Shown one piece after another: positions 56,287-64,000 of a DNA stretch of 64,000 nucleotides. This DNA comes from Janthinobacterium sp. J1-1. GTDB taxonomy: Bacteria > Pseudomonadota > Gammaproteobacteria > Burkholderiales > Burkholderiaceae_D. The position numbers and the translations under genes were made by a program. The stretch covers positions 1,426,001-1,490,000 of the forward strand of contig NZ_CP132339.1 of NCBI RefSeq assembly GCF_030944405.1, read 5' to 3'. The notes under the pieces are model-generated. The model had not been told where the DNA came from. It saw only the letters and a program-made list of their open reading frames with translations, and searched no databases. Position 1 is the first letter of the stretch; every line of letters begins with the position of its first letter.

Positions 56287-57394
56287 GACTGTAAACATTG
56301 AAGAGCGCGCCTGCCCCGGCGGCATGAAGCTGGGCGTCATCACGCTCGACGCACCGAAGTCCCTGCATGCCCTGACCCTGGAGATGATACGCGCCATCGA
56401 CGGCGCGCTGCTGCGCTGGGCGGATGACGCGCAGATTGCTTGCGTGGTGCTGCAGTCGTCGACCGACAAGGCCTTTTGTGCCGGCGGCGACGTGCGCAGC
56501 CTGCGCACGGCCGTGGCGGAGCAGCCGGGCGTGGTGCCGAATCCGCAGGCACTGGCCTTCTTTGCCGAAGAGTACCGGCTCGACCACCGCATCCATACTT
56601 ATGCGAAACCGCTGCTGGTATGGGGTGGCGGCATCGTCATGGGTGGCGGCCTGGGCCTGATGGCGGGCGCCAGCCACCGGGTGGTAACGGAAAGCACGCG
56701 CATCGCCATGCCGGAAATCACCATCGGCCTGTTCCCCGACGTGGGCGGCAGCTGGTTCCTGGGACGCATGCCGGGGCGCAGCGGCCTGTTCCTGGGGTTG
56801 ACGGGCGCGCCGATGAATGCGGCCGATGCGCTGTTCGTCGGCCTGGGCGATTATTTCCTGCAGCAGGAGGCGCGCGCCCTGGTGCTCGATGCGCTGGCGC
56901 TGGCGCAATGGCAGCCTGAAGCGCAAGCGAATCACCAGCAGCTGGACCGCTTGCTGCGCGCCCTAGCGGCGCCCGCTTCGCTGCTGCCCGAGTCGCCGGT
57001 GCGCGCCAATTTCGATGCCATCGCCGCGCTGACGCAAGCACCGACCTTGCAAGAGGTGGTGGCGGCGATTGCCGCCTACGAGGGCGAGTCCGCCTGGCTG
57101 CAAAAGGCGGCCCACTCGCTGGCCAGGGGCGCGCCGAGTTCGGCCGCCCTGGTGTGGACCATGCGCGAGCGCACTCTTCACCTGAGCCTGGCGCAAGTAT
57201 TTCAACTGGAACTGATCGTGGCGGTGCAGTGCTGCGCCCATCCCGACTTTGCCGAAGGCGTGCGCGCCTTGCTGATCGACAAGGACGGTGCGCCGCAATG
57301 GCAGCCGGCCAGCCTGGAGCAGCTCGGCGAAGCTTACCTGAATGAATATTTCCAGGCGCCGTGGACAGCGCATCCGCTGGCCGACCTGGCATAA
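56279..57394 (+). CDS. 3-hydroxyisobutyryl-CoA hydrolase
   Basis: 371 residues, longer crotonase relative. DKAFCAGGDVRSLRTAV and GGGIVMGGGLGLMAGASHRVVTEST, with MPEITIGLFPDVGGSWFLGRMPG (Glu and Asp of the HIBYL-CoA hydrolase class). Releases 3-hydroxyisobutyrate from CoA so MmsB can oxidise it. Longer than a simple hydratase by a C-terminal helical extension, as usual for HIBCH. Confidence 0.93.
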   Translation: MVETVNIEERACPGGMKLGVITLDAPKSLHALTLEMIRAIDGALLRWADDAQIACVVLQSSTDKAFCAGGDVRSLRTAVAEQPGVVPNPQALAFFAEEYRLDHRIHTYAKPLLVWGGGIVMGGGLGLMAGASHRVVTESTRIAMPEITIGLFPDVGGSWFLGRMPGRSGLFLGLTGAPMNAADALFVGLGDYFLQQEARALVLDALALAQWQPEAQANHQQLDRLLRALAAPASLLPESPVRANFDAIAALTQAPTLQEVVAAIAAYEGESAWLQKAAHSLARGAPSSAALVWTMRERTLHLSLAQVFQLELIVAVQCCAHPDFAEGVRALLIDKDGAPQWQPASLEQLGEAYLNEYFQAPWTAHPLADLA

Positions 57395-57414
57395 GACAAA
57401 CAAGAGGAGACACC

Positions 57415-58320
57415 ATGCAACATATCGCCTTTATCGGCCTGGGCAACATGGGGGCGCCGATGGCGCGCAACCTGGTCGCGGCCGGCTTTCATGTATCGGT
57501 ATTCGACCTGGCGCCGGAGGCCGTGGCCTCGCTGGTCGACGCCGGCGCCACGGCGGCAGTGTCCGCCAGCGCGGCGGTACAGGCGGCCGACGCCGTCATT
57601 ACCATGCTGCCGGCTAACAAACACGTGCAGGAGCTGTACCTTCTTGATGGTGGCGTGCTCGACTCGGCCAAGCCGGGCGCCCTGCTGATCGACTGCAGCA
57701 CGATTGCCGCCGAGGTGGCGCGCCAGGTGGCGCAGGCGGCCAGCGCGCGCGGCTTTGCCATGCTGGACGCCCCCGTGTCCGGCGGCACGGCGGGGGCGCA
57801 AGCGGGCACCTTGACCTTTATCGTCGGCGGCGAAGCGGACGCCTTGCTGCGCGCCCGTCCGCTGCTGGAAAAGATGGGCAAGAATATTTTTCATGCGGGC
57901 GAGGCGGGCGCCGGCCAGGTGGCGAAGATTTGCAACAACATGCTGCTGGGAATCTTGATGGCGGGCACGGCCGAAGCCCTGAACCTGGGCGTGGCGCACG
58001 GACTCGATCCGTCCGTGCTGTCCGACATCATGGCCAAGAGTTCGGGCCGCAACTGGACCCTGGAAGTCTACAACCCGTGGCCGGGCGTGATGGAGACGGC
58101 GCCCGCGTCACGCAACTACAGCGGCGGCTTCGGCACGGCCCTGATGCTGAAAGACCTGGGCCTTGCCCAGCAAGCTAGCCTGTCTGCCGGTGCCGCCACG
58201 CCCCTGGGTGGCCTGGTGCGCCAGTTGTACCAGCTGCATGCGCAGGCCGGCCATGGCGCCCAGGATTTTTCCAGCATCGTGCAGCTGTTCCAGCCAGAGA
58301 CGGGCAAAAACGCCGCCTGA
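57415..58320 (+). CDS. mmsB: 3-hydroxyisobutyrate dehydrogenase
   Basis: 301 residues from the ATG at 57415 (GAGGAGACACC). Rossmann GLGNMGAPMARNLVAAG, substrate loop DAPVSGGTAGAQAGTLTFIVGG, and catalytic Lys in GAGQVAKICNNMLLG. Oxidises 3-hydroxyisobutyrate to methylmalonate semialdehyde, substrate of MmsA. Last gene of the valine operon. Confidence 0.95.
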   Translation: MQHIAFIGLGNMGAPMARNLVAAGFHVSVFDLAPEAVASLVDAGATAAVSASAAVQAADAVITMLPANKHVQELYLLDGGVLDSAKPGALLIDCSTIAAEVARQVAQAASARGFAMLDAPVSGGTAGAQAGTLTFIVGGEADALLRARPLLEKMGKNIFHAGEAGAGQVAKICNNMLLGILMAGTAEALNLGVAHGLDPSVLSDIMAKSSGRNWTLEVYNPWPGVMETAPASRNYSGGFGTALMLKDLGLAQQASLSAGAATPLGGLVRQLYQLHAQAGHGAQDFSSIVQLFQPETGKNAA

Positions 58321-58329
58321 ATTTTGGAC

Positions 58330-58360
58330 AAAAAAAAGCCCGCTGGTAAAAGCGGGCTAA
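58330..58360 (-). terminator. Terminator for the lipoprotein pair, weaker for mmsB
   Basis: Stem AGCCCGCT / AGCGGGCT (58337-58358). On the minus strand it is followed by eight T; on the plus strand only AAATCC follows. It therefore terminates the convergent lipoprotein genes best. Confidence 0.75.
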
Positions 58361-58482
58361 ATCCAATTCTTGGAAGAGTTGGAGGAGACAGATGCAGTAT
58401 GCTGCATCGCCACATATAACTCCAATTTATCTTTCAAATACCGAGTATACGAATTGGTGATATCTGATTGCGGGCCGGCCGA

Positions 58483-59088
58483 TCAGGGCGTGGTGCAGAC
58501 GATACGGACGCTCTCGACTTTTGCCTCGCCCATGATGCCGACACCGGTCGACAGGCCGGTGGTGGGATTGGTCGCCACCGTGCAAGTCTGTCCGACCGGG
58601 TTGGTGATGACGCTGATGCCGTAGGAATTGCCATCGGCTACCGAATCGGGCATGACAAAGGTTGCCGTTGCCTTGGCCACCGTCAACTGGGTCGCGGTGC
58701 TGCCATTGCCCAGTACCAGGCCGTCCACCGTCTGGCCGGTGATGGTGCCGCCGACCGTATAGGCGTTTTGCTGGCAGCTGACAAAGGCTTCAATGCTGAC
58801 ATACAGGCCTGCCGAGCCGGTGCCGCCCGATACGCTGCAATTCATGTGCGCCGGCGGCGTTTTGACCGTAATGGTGTAGTTGGTGCCGTAGTCGATGCGC
58901 TTCGGGAACGTAAACGTGGTGGCGCCGACGGCCGGCGAAACGGTATCGCTGCCGTTGGCCAGCACCAGGCCGGCATTGCTCAGGCCCGAAATGGTGCCCG
59001 ATACATCGTACGAGGCCTTGCCGCCGCAGGCCGCCAGGCCGACGGTCAGCAACAGCGCGGCGAGAGGGCGCAGGCAGGATGACTTCAT
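58483..59088 (-). CDS. Lipoprotein with two copies of a beta-rich repeat (paralogue 1)
   Basis: 201 residues from the ATG at 59088 (GGAGAAATAC). Lipobox LAAC at residues about 18-21 (GLAACGGK). The mature part is two modules of about 90 residues: YDVSGTISGLSNAGLVLANGS...YTITVKTPPAHMNC...VSC and YTVGGTITGQTVDGLVLGNGS...VIC. Each module has GL.L.NG near the start and two Cys near its end. These domains are common in cell-surface proteins of Massilia/Janthinobacterium relatives; function unknown. Paralogue of the next gene. Confidence 0.82.
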   Translation of the reverse strand: MKSSCLRPLAALLLTVGLAACGGKASYDVSGTISGLSNAGLVLANGSDTVSPAVGATTFTFPKRIDYGTNYTITVKTPPAHMNCSVSGGTGSAGLYVSIEAFVSCQQNAYTVGGTITGQTVDGLVLGNGSTATQLTVAKATATFVMPDSVADGNSYGISVITNPVGQTCTVATNPTTGLSTGVGIMGEAKVESVRIVCTTP

Positions 59089-59124
59089 GTATTTCTCCAA
59101 AAGGGTATTCACGGATCGCACGGC

Positions 59125-59727
59125 TTACTTCGGTGCGCAGTTGAGTGCCAACGAGCTGACGGGGCCGGAGCCCATGACGCCGACGATATCGTGGCCGTCG
59201 GGGCTGGTCGAGCCCTGGAATTTGCAGGTCAGGCCGGCCGGCTGGCTGGAAATGGACAGGTTATAGGTGGAACCGTCGGCGACCGCCGGGAAGGTAAAGC
59301 TCGTCGCTTCTTGCAGCGGGCTGATGCTGCCGCTGATGCCATTGACCAGGGTCAGGCCGCTGGCGCTCAGGCCGGTGATCGAACCGCTCAGGGCATATGT
59401 GTCGGTAATGCAGGAGACATAGGCGGTCGAGACGGAATAACTGTTCGCCTTGCCGCTGCCATTGGTCATCGTGCAAGTCGCGCCCTTCGGTTGCTGCTTG
59501 ATCTTGATATCGTAGCGGTCCTCGGACTTGATCAGGTTGACGAACACAAAGCTGGAGGAACCGGCGGTGACGGGCAGTTCTTCGCCGCCATTTTGCAGTA
59601 TCAGGCCGGTCTTGGCCAGGCCGATCACCGAACCGCTCAAATACATATTGCCGCCGCTGCCGCCGCAGGCTGCCAGAGTGGCAGCGCAAGCCGCCGCCAG
59701 CATCGAGCGCAGGTATACATTTTTCAT
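59125..59727 (-). CDS. Lipoprotein with two copies of a beta-rich repeat (paralogue 2)
   Basis: 200 residues. Lipoprotein signal YLRSMLAAACAATLAACGGS with lipobox LAAC. Two modules follow: MYLSGSVIGLAKTGLILQNGGEELPV...QPKGATC...VSC and YALSGSITGLSASGLTLVNG...QPAGLTC...LNC. Same plan and length as paralogue 1, 36 bp downstream, so the pair arose by tandem duplication of a gene that was itself an internal duplication. Probably outer-membrane anchored. The two genes share one operon ending at the 58330 terminator. Confidence 0.82.
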   Translation of the reverse strand: MKNVYLRSMLAAACAATLAACGGSGGNMYLSGSVIGLAKTGLILQNGGEELPVTAGSSSFVFVNLIKSEDRYDIKIKQQPKGATCTMTNGSGKANSYSVSTAYVSCITDTYALSGSITGLSASGLTLVNGISGSISPLQEATSFTFPAVADGSTYNLSISSQPAGLTCKFQGSTSPDGHDIVGVMGSGPVSSLALNCAPK

Positions 59728-59961
59728 ACATTCTCCAAAACGAATTAGGTAGGGTAGCGCAACACGGACGCTGGCGCCGCATTGGAATGGCGCCTATTTT
59801 AGTCTATCTGGCAAGGCGATTGATCTTGCCTTGTATCACCCTGTAACAATTTTTCCCGCGCCAGCCCTGATTCGTCCGCATATGCGGGGCCGGCCGGCAT
59901 GCCGCGCCCTGCGATCGGTGCGACAATAGGGCTTGCCTGTGCCCTGATAATGATTGCCGCC

Positions 59962-60687
59962 ATGACCACTACCGCTGTCCACACCGTTGTTCCGCCGAAG
60001 GCCATCCTGTTCGATCTGGACGATACCTTGTGGCCGATCGCGCCCGTGATCGCCGCCGCCGAAACCCTGCTGCACGATTGGCTGGCCAGCCACGCGCCCC
60101 GGGTGGCGCAGCAGTTTTCCATCGAGGCGCTGCGCCGGCACCGGCTCGACCTGCTCAATGCACAGCCGCACTATCATGGCAACCTGATCGAACTGCGCCG
60201 CGCCGGCCTGCTGACGGCCTTCGATGCGGCCGGCGAAGACCCGGCCCTGGTCGATCAGGCCGTCGCGCAGTTCCTGGCCGCCCGCCATCGCGTCACGCTG
60301 TATGACGATGTCCTGCCCGGCCTGGCCTGGATGCAACAGCGGCTGCTGGTCGGTTCGATCTCGAATGGCAATGCCGACCTTGAAATTATCGGCCTGGCAC
60401 AGCACTTTACAGTATCGATCGCCGCCAGCGAGTTTGGCGTGGCCAAGCCCGACGCCTCGATTTTCCTGGCCGGCTGCGAAGCGCTGGGTGTGGCGCCGCA
60501 CGAGGCCGTGTATGTGGGCGACGATCTGTATTTCGATGTGACGGGGGCGCAGGATGCGGGCATGCGGGCCGTCTGGATGAACCGGCGCGGCAGCGACGCC
60601 CACCTGGCGGCCGGCGTGCGGCCCGACGCCATCTGCGCCAACTTTGATGAATTGCTGCTCTGGCTGCAGGCGCAACTGGAAGATTGA
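59962..60687 (+). CDS. HAD family hydrolase (YjjG/haloacid-dehalogenase type phosphatase)
   Basis: 241 residues from the ATG at 59962. HAD motifs: I, ILFDLDDTLWP with both Asp; II, SISNGN; III, Lys in GVAKPDASIF; IV, YVGDDLYFDV. A helical cap (about 20-95) follows motif I. Small-molecule phosphatase; substrate unknown. Lies 97 bp before hrcA, same strand, possibly unrelated. Confidence 0.9.
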   Translation: MTTTAVHTVVPPKAILFDLDDTLWPIAPVIAAAETLLHDWLASHAPRVAQQFSIEALRRHRLDLLNAQPHYHGNLIELRRAGLLTAFDAAGEDPALVDQAVAQFLAARHRVTLYDDVLPGLAWMQQRLLVGSISNGNADLEIIGLAQHFTVSIAASEFGVAKPDASIFLAGCEALGVAPHEAVYVGDDLYFDVTGAQDAGMRAVWMNRRGSDAHLAAGVRPDAICANFDELLLWLQAQLED

Positions 60688-60784
60688 TCGCCGTTGCGCG
60701 GGCGAACGTGCATAATGGCTGCTGTTGCTGCAGCGCCGGCGTTCGCCTGTTGCATGCCAGCCTACTTGTATAACTGAAAACACC

Positions 60785-61801
60785 ATGCAACTCGAACTTC
60801 GTGCCCAAACCCTGCTGAAAGCCCTGGTCGAGCGCTATATCGCCGACGGCCTGCCGGTCGGTTCGCGCGCCTTGTCGAAGATTTCCGGCCTCGACCTGTC
60901 GCCGGCCACCATCCGCAACATCATGGCCGACCTGGAAGAGCAGGGTTATGTGTCCAGCCCGCACACCTCGGCCGGCCGCATTCCCACGCCGCGCGGCTAC
61001 CGCATCTTTGTCGACACCCTGCTGACGGTCCGGCATCTGGACGAGCACATGGTCGATTCGCGCCTGCGCCTGCAGACCCAGCAGCCGCAAAAGACCATCG
61101 CCAACGCGGCGCAGATGTTGTCCTCGCTGTCGCAGTTCGCCGGCGTGGTCCTGAGTCCGCGCCGCGAATCGGTGTTCCAGCAGATCGAATTTTTGCGCCT
61201 GTCCGAAAAACGCATCCTGCTGGTGATCGTAGGGCCCGGCGGCGACGTGCAGAACCGGCTGCTGCTGACGGAAGCGGACTATACGCCGTCGCAGCTGATC
61301 CAGTCGGCCAACTATATCAACCAGAATTATGGCGGCCTGTCGTTCGACGCCGTGCGCGTGCGCCTGCAGGGCGAGCTGCGCCAGTTGCGCGACGATATGG
61401 GCAGCCTGATGCAGGTGGCGGTCGAGGCGGGCAGCGAAGTGATGGCCGACCATAGCGACGACATGGTGATTTCGGGCGAGCGCAACCTGCTCAGCGTGAG
61501 CGATCTGTCATCGAACATGAGTTCGCTGCGCCAGCTCTTCGACATGTTCGAGCAGAAGACGGGCCTGATGCAATTGCTCGATGTGTCGAGCAAGGCCACC
61601 GGCGTGCAGATTTTTATCGGTGGCGAATCGAACCTGGTGCCGATGGATGAAATGAGCGTGGTGACGGCGCCGTATGAAGTCAACGGCAAGATCGTGGGCA
61701 CGTTGGGAGTCATCGGACCGACCCGTATGGCCTACGAGCGGGTCATTCCGATTGTCGATATTACGGCCAAATTGCTCTCAAATGCATTGAGCCATCACTA
61801 A
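60785..61801 (+). CDS. hrcA: Heat-inducible transcription repressor HrcA
   Basis: 338 residues from the ATG at 60785. N-terminal winged helix with [25 protein letters not shown], then [30 protein letters not shown]. The rest includes the GAF-like region and [18 protein letters not shown], with [18 protein letters not shown] near the end. It represses groE/dnaK operons through CIRCE elements; none was seen in the window. Convergent with fur, 18 bp apart. Confidence 0.97.
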   Translation: MQLELRAQTLLKALVERYIADGLPVGSRALSKISGLDLSPATIRNIMADLEEQGYVSSPHTSAGRIPTPRGYRIFVDTLLTVRHLDEHMVDSRLRLQTQQPQKTIANAAQMLSSLSQFAGVVLSPRRESVFQQIEFLRLSEKRILLVIVGPGGDVQNRLLLTEADYTPSQLIQSANYINQNYGGLSFDAVRVRLQGELRQLRDDMGSLMQVAVEAGSEVMADHSDDMVISGERNLLSVSDLSSNMSSLRQLFDMFEQKTGLMQLLDVSSKATGVQIFIGGESNLVPMDEMSVVTAPYEVNGKIVGTLGVIGPTRMAYERVIPIVDITAKLLSNALSHH

Positions 61802-61819
61802 GGCCGTAGCAGTGCTGCG

Positions 61820-62251
61820 TCAGGCTGGCCGGTGCGGGCAGGCTGGCTTGATGCAGTTGCCGTAGATGGCCAGCGCGTGTTCGGCGATCTTGAAGCCGCG
61901 CTCTTCAGCCACTTTCTGCTGGCGTATTTCGATCGACTCGTCGAAGAATTCTTCGACCCTGCCGCAATCGAGGCACACCAGGTGATCGTGGTGGGAGCCT
62001 TCATTGAGCTCGAAAATGGCCTTGCCCGTTTCAAAATGGTTGCGGTTAAGCAATCCAGCTTGTTCGAACTGGGTCAGGACACGGTAGACAGTTGCCAGGC
62101 CAACGTCCATATTGTCGGCCAGAAGAATTTTATAGACGTCTTCCGCCGTCAGGTGGCGTACCGGGCTACTCTGGAAGATATCGAGTATCTTCAGCCGTGG
62201 CAGGGTGGCTTTCAGGCCGCTTGCCTTGAGATCACTAGGATTGTTACTCAT
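61820..62251 (-). CDS. fur: Ferric uptake regulator
   Basis: 143 residues from the ATG at 62251. DNA-binding helix [14 protein letters not shown], and [17 protein letters not shown]. Metal-binding His/Cys: [21 protein letters not shown], and a second Cys pair NCIKPACP. Repressor of iron uptake when Fe(II) is bound; expected to act on the Fur box at 11301 and possibly feoA and the hydroxylase. Divergent from bamE, the usual arrangement. Confidence 0.97.
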   Translation of the reverse strand: MSNNPSDLKASGLKATLPRLKILDIFQSSPVRHLTAEDVYKILLADNMDVGLATVYRVLTQFEQAGLLNRNHFETGKAIFELNEGSHHDHLVCLDCGRVEEFFDESIEIRQQKVAEERGFKIAEHALAIYGNCIKPACPHRPA

Positions 62252-62374
62252 GTTTGTTGCTCGTATGTGGGTCAGGTGCTTTATCATATAGCGTTTTGTC
62301 GGCGAGTGCCAAAATAAGCATTTTTGGGTGGACCAGTCACTCCTGGCGTTTTGTTCATCAAATTGAGGTCATTT

Positions 62375-63070
62375 ATGCGCGTCACACCGGCTGTATTGCC
62401 ATCCTTGCGTCACCGTATTTCATTCCGAGCACCGGTCGTTGCAGGCCTGGTTTGCGTTGCGCTGATGGCGACCGGCTGTGCCAGCCGTGGCATCCTTGGT
62501 GAAAAACCGGCGATCACCCAGAAAGAAGGCAAGGAAGTCGTGCCCGACCAGGGCGCCCAGACCACGACAGTTACACCGCTGCAGAAATTCATGTGGTTTT
62601 TCTCGCCGTACCGCCCGGACATTCAGCAAGGCAACTTTGTCTCCGAAGAGATGCTGGCCCAGCTGAAAGAAGGCATGACGCGCGACCAAGTCCGTTTTAT
62701 CCTCGGCACGCCCTTGCTGGCCGACCTGTTCCACGCCGACCGCTGGGATTACCCGTTCCGCCTGGCCCGCGGTAGTGGCGAAACCACCAGCAGCCGCGTG
62801 GTCGTCCACTTTGACAAGGAAGGCAAGGTCGCGCGCTTCGAAGGCGGCAACCTGCCGACCGAAAAAGAATATATCGACCGCATCGCCGGCCCGTCGCCAT
62901 TCGCCAAGCTGGCCAAGGCCGGTGCGCCGGCCGCCGTGGTGCCGTCGCCGGTAGCGCCGTCCGCCGTGCCGGCTAACCCGGACAATACGCCGGCGATGAT
63001 TCCGGTGACCAAACCCGTCGTGACGCCAGCCTCCACGCCGGCCGAGCCTGCACCTGCCCCCACCAAATAA
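62375..63070 (+). CDS. bamE: Outer membrane assembly lipoprotein BamE
   Basis: 231 residues from the ATG at 62375. A long lipoprotein signal ends in the lipobox LMATGC (Cys33). The SmpA/OmlA domain (about residues 65-165) has FSPYRPDIQQGNFVSEEMLAQLKEGMTRDQVRFILGTPLL. A Pro/Ala-rich tail of some 60 residues follows, absent from E. coli BamE (113 residues) but common in this class. Part of the BAM complex that inserts barrels such as LptD. Divergent from fur. Confidence 0.95.
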   Translation: MRVTPAVLPSLRHRISFRAPVVAGLVCVALMATGCASRGILGEKPAITQKEGKEVVPDQGAQTTTVTPLQKFMWFFSPYRPDIQQGNFVSEEMLAQLKEGMTRDQVRFILGTPLLADLFHADRWDYPFRLARGSGETTSSRVVVHFDKEGKVARFEGGNLPTEKEYIDRIAGPSPFAKLAKAGAPAAVVPSPVAPSAVPANPDNTPAMIPVTKPVVTPASTPAEPAPAPTK

Positions 63071-63088
63071 GTTGCTGTAAACATTAAA

Positions 63089-63898
63089 ATGACTGAACTG
63101 AAAATTGCAATCGCCGGCGCCAGTGGCCGCATGGGCCATATCCTGATCGAAGCCGTCGGCAACGCGCCCGACGCCGTGCTGGCTGGCGCGCTCGACCGTG
63201 CCGGTGCGCCATCGATCGGCCAGGATGCCGCCGCTTTCCTCGGCAAGCCGGCCGGCGTGGCGATCGAGTCCGAGCTGGCCAAAGGCCTGGCCCATGCCGA
63301 CTACCTGATCGACTTCACCCGTCCCGAAGGCACCTTGCAGCACCTGGCGTACTGCGCCGAGCACGGCATCAAGATGATCATCGGCACCACCGGTTTCGAC
63401 GAGGCCGGCAAGGCGGCGATTGCCGCCGCCGCCGAAAAGACCGCCATCATGTTCGCGCCGAACATGAGCGTGGGCGTGAACGTCACCATGAAGCTGCTGG
63501 AACTGGCCGCGAAAAGCTTGTCCGAAGGCTACGATATCGAAATCATCGAAGCCCATCACCGCCACAAGGTCGACGCGCCGTCGGGCACCGCCCTGCAAAT
63601 GGGCGAAGTGGTGGCGGGGGCTTTGGGCCGCGACCTGAAGGAATGCGCCGTGTACGGCCGCGAAGGCGTGACGGGCGAACGCGACCCGTCGACCATCGGC
63701 TTTGCCACCATCCGCGGCGGCGATATCGTGGGCGACCATACGGTGCTGTTTGCCGGCATCGGCGAGCGCATCGAGATCAGCCACAAGTCCAGCAGCCGCG
63801 TCACCTACGCCCATGGCGCCCTGCGCGCCGCGCGTTTCCTGGCCCACAAGCCAACCGGCCTGTACGACATGCAGGACGTGCTGTCGCTGAAGAACTGA
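63089..63898 (+). CDS. dapB: 4-hydroxy-tetrahydrodipicolinate reductase
   Basis: 269 residues. NAD(P)-binding GASGRMGHI at the N-terminus, [21 protein letters not shown], and the catalytic [16 protein letters not shown]. Reduces the DapA product in the lysine and diaminopimelate pathway, so it also feeds peptidoglycan. 18 bp after bamE, likely co-transcribed. Confidence 0.97.
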   Translation: MTELKIAIAGASGRMGHILIEAVGNAPDAVLAGALDRAGAPSIGQDAAAFLGKPAGVAIESELAKGLAHADYLIDFTRPEGTLQHLAYCAEHGIKMIIGTTGFDEAGKAAIAAAAEKTAIMFAPNMSVGVNVTMKLLELAAKSLSEGYDIEIIEAHHRHKVDAPSGTALQMGEVVAGALGRDLKECAVYGREGVTGERDPSTIGFATIRGGDIVGDHTVLFAGIGERIEISHKSSSRVTYAHGALRAARFLAHKPTGLYDMQDVLSLKN

Positions 63899-63906
63899 GG
63901 ACCGAC

Positions 63907-64000
63907 ATGGCCACTGCGATACTGAACGGCAAAGAGATCACCGACGAAGCGAGCTTTCACGCGCAATGCGTGCAAGCTTTCGGTTTCCCTGAATTTTACG
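63907..64000 (+). CDS. Barstar-like (barnase inhibitor) family protein, 3'-truncated by window edge
   Basis: Only the first 31 residues are present: ATAILNGKEITDEASFHAQC, then VQAFGFPEFY. This is the barstar N-terminal pattern (binding helix region with FGFPEFYG). The ATG follows GAGGACCGAC, 8 bp after dapB. In proteins of this kind the partner nuclease may be absent; here it cannot be checked. Partial, so only the family is claimed. Confidence 0.7.
   Translation, partial: MATAILNGKEITDEASFHAQCVQAFGFPEFY

Noticed and set aside
58405..58425. GATGCAGtatgCTGCATC palindrome near the mmsB end as an operator
   Set aside because: It lies between convergent gene ends, beyond the stop codons, with no promoter to control.

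Overview
The window is about 64 kb of GC-rich, densely packed DNA from a betaproteobacterium. The likely family is Oxalobacteraceae (Janthinobacterium, Massilia or Duganella relatives); genus is not settled by what can be read here. The basis is protein-level resemblance and gene order: lptD-surA-pdxA-rsmA, divergent fur/bamE followed by dapB, a split three-gene pntA-pntAB-pntB transhydrogenase, feoA-feoB followed by a small Cys-rich protein, and amgK-murU beside lptD. No rRNA, tRNA, CRISPR array or prophage was recognised.

Layout. 1-3.7 kb: end of a surface-polysaccharide locus (FnlC/WbjD-type epimerase cut by the window edge, glycosyltransferase, nucleotide-sugar reductase/epimerase, short initiating sugar transferase), closed by a strong terminator. 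3.8-8.1 kb: two YceI proteins with cytochrome b561, purB and a GST. 8.2-14.3 kb: an iron cluster (bacterioferritin, PKHD hydroxylase, tonB, bfd, feoA, feoB, a Cys-rich protein) with one clear Fur box and weaker ones. 14.3-25.6 kb: AraC/SDR pair, GH3 hexosaminidase, membrane-anchored glutamate-synthase-like protein, M48 protease with DUF898 protein, GST, Xni-like nuclease, a degenerate receiver protein, mnmA and a Nudix hydrolase. 26-29.9 kb: transhydrogenase operon and a PAS-GGDEF protein. 30-34.2 kb: UbiH-family hydroxylase, pepP, murU, amgK on the minus strand.

34.2-37.2 kb is the main mobile feature: a complete group II intron with an HNH-containing maturase, inserted between amgK and lptD. 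Its boundaries can be placed at 34780 and 37181 from exon/intron pairing and from domains V-VI. Upstream lies about 450 bp of low-GC DNA that I could not identify.

37.2-42.9 kb: the lptD-surA-pdxA-rsmA envelope/housekeeping operon. 43.2-51.3 kb: a LysR regulator divergent from a porin, a PotABCD-type ABC transporter, a nucleoside hydrolase and an adenosine-deaminase-like enzyme. This looks like a complete nucleoside uptake and breakdown route, but both enzymes have altered active-site motifs. 51.3-58.3 kb: a valine-degradation operon with a divergent XRE/DUF2083 regulator. 58.4-64 kb: two tandem duplicated lipoproteins, an HAD phosphatase, hrcA, fur, bamE, dapB and the start of a barstar-like gene.

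Dispersed non-coding repeats punctuate the window: a roughly 100-170 bp imperfect palindrome family (three close copies, one diverged copy, one related element) and REP-like GTAGGTCGG...CCGACA palindromes.
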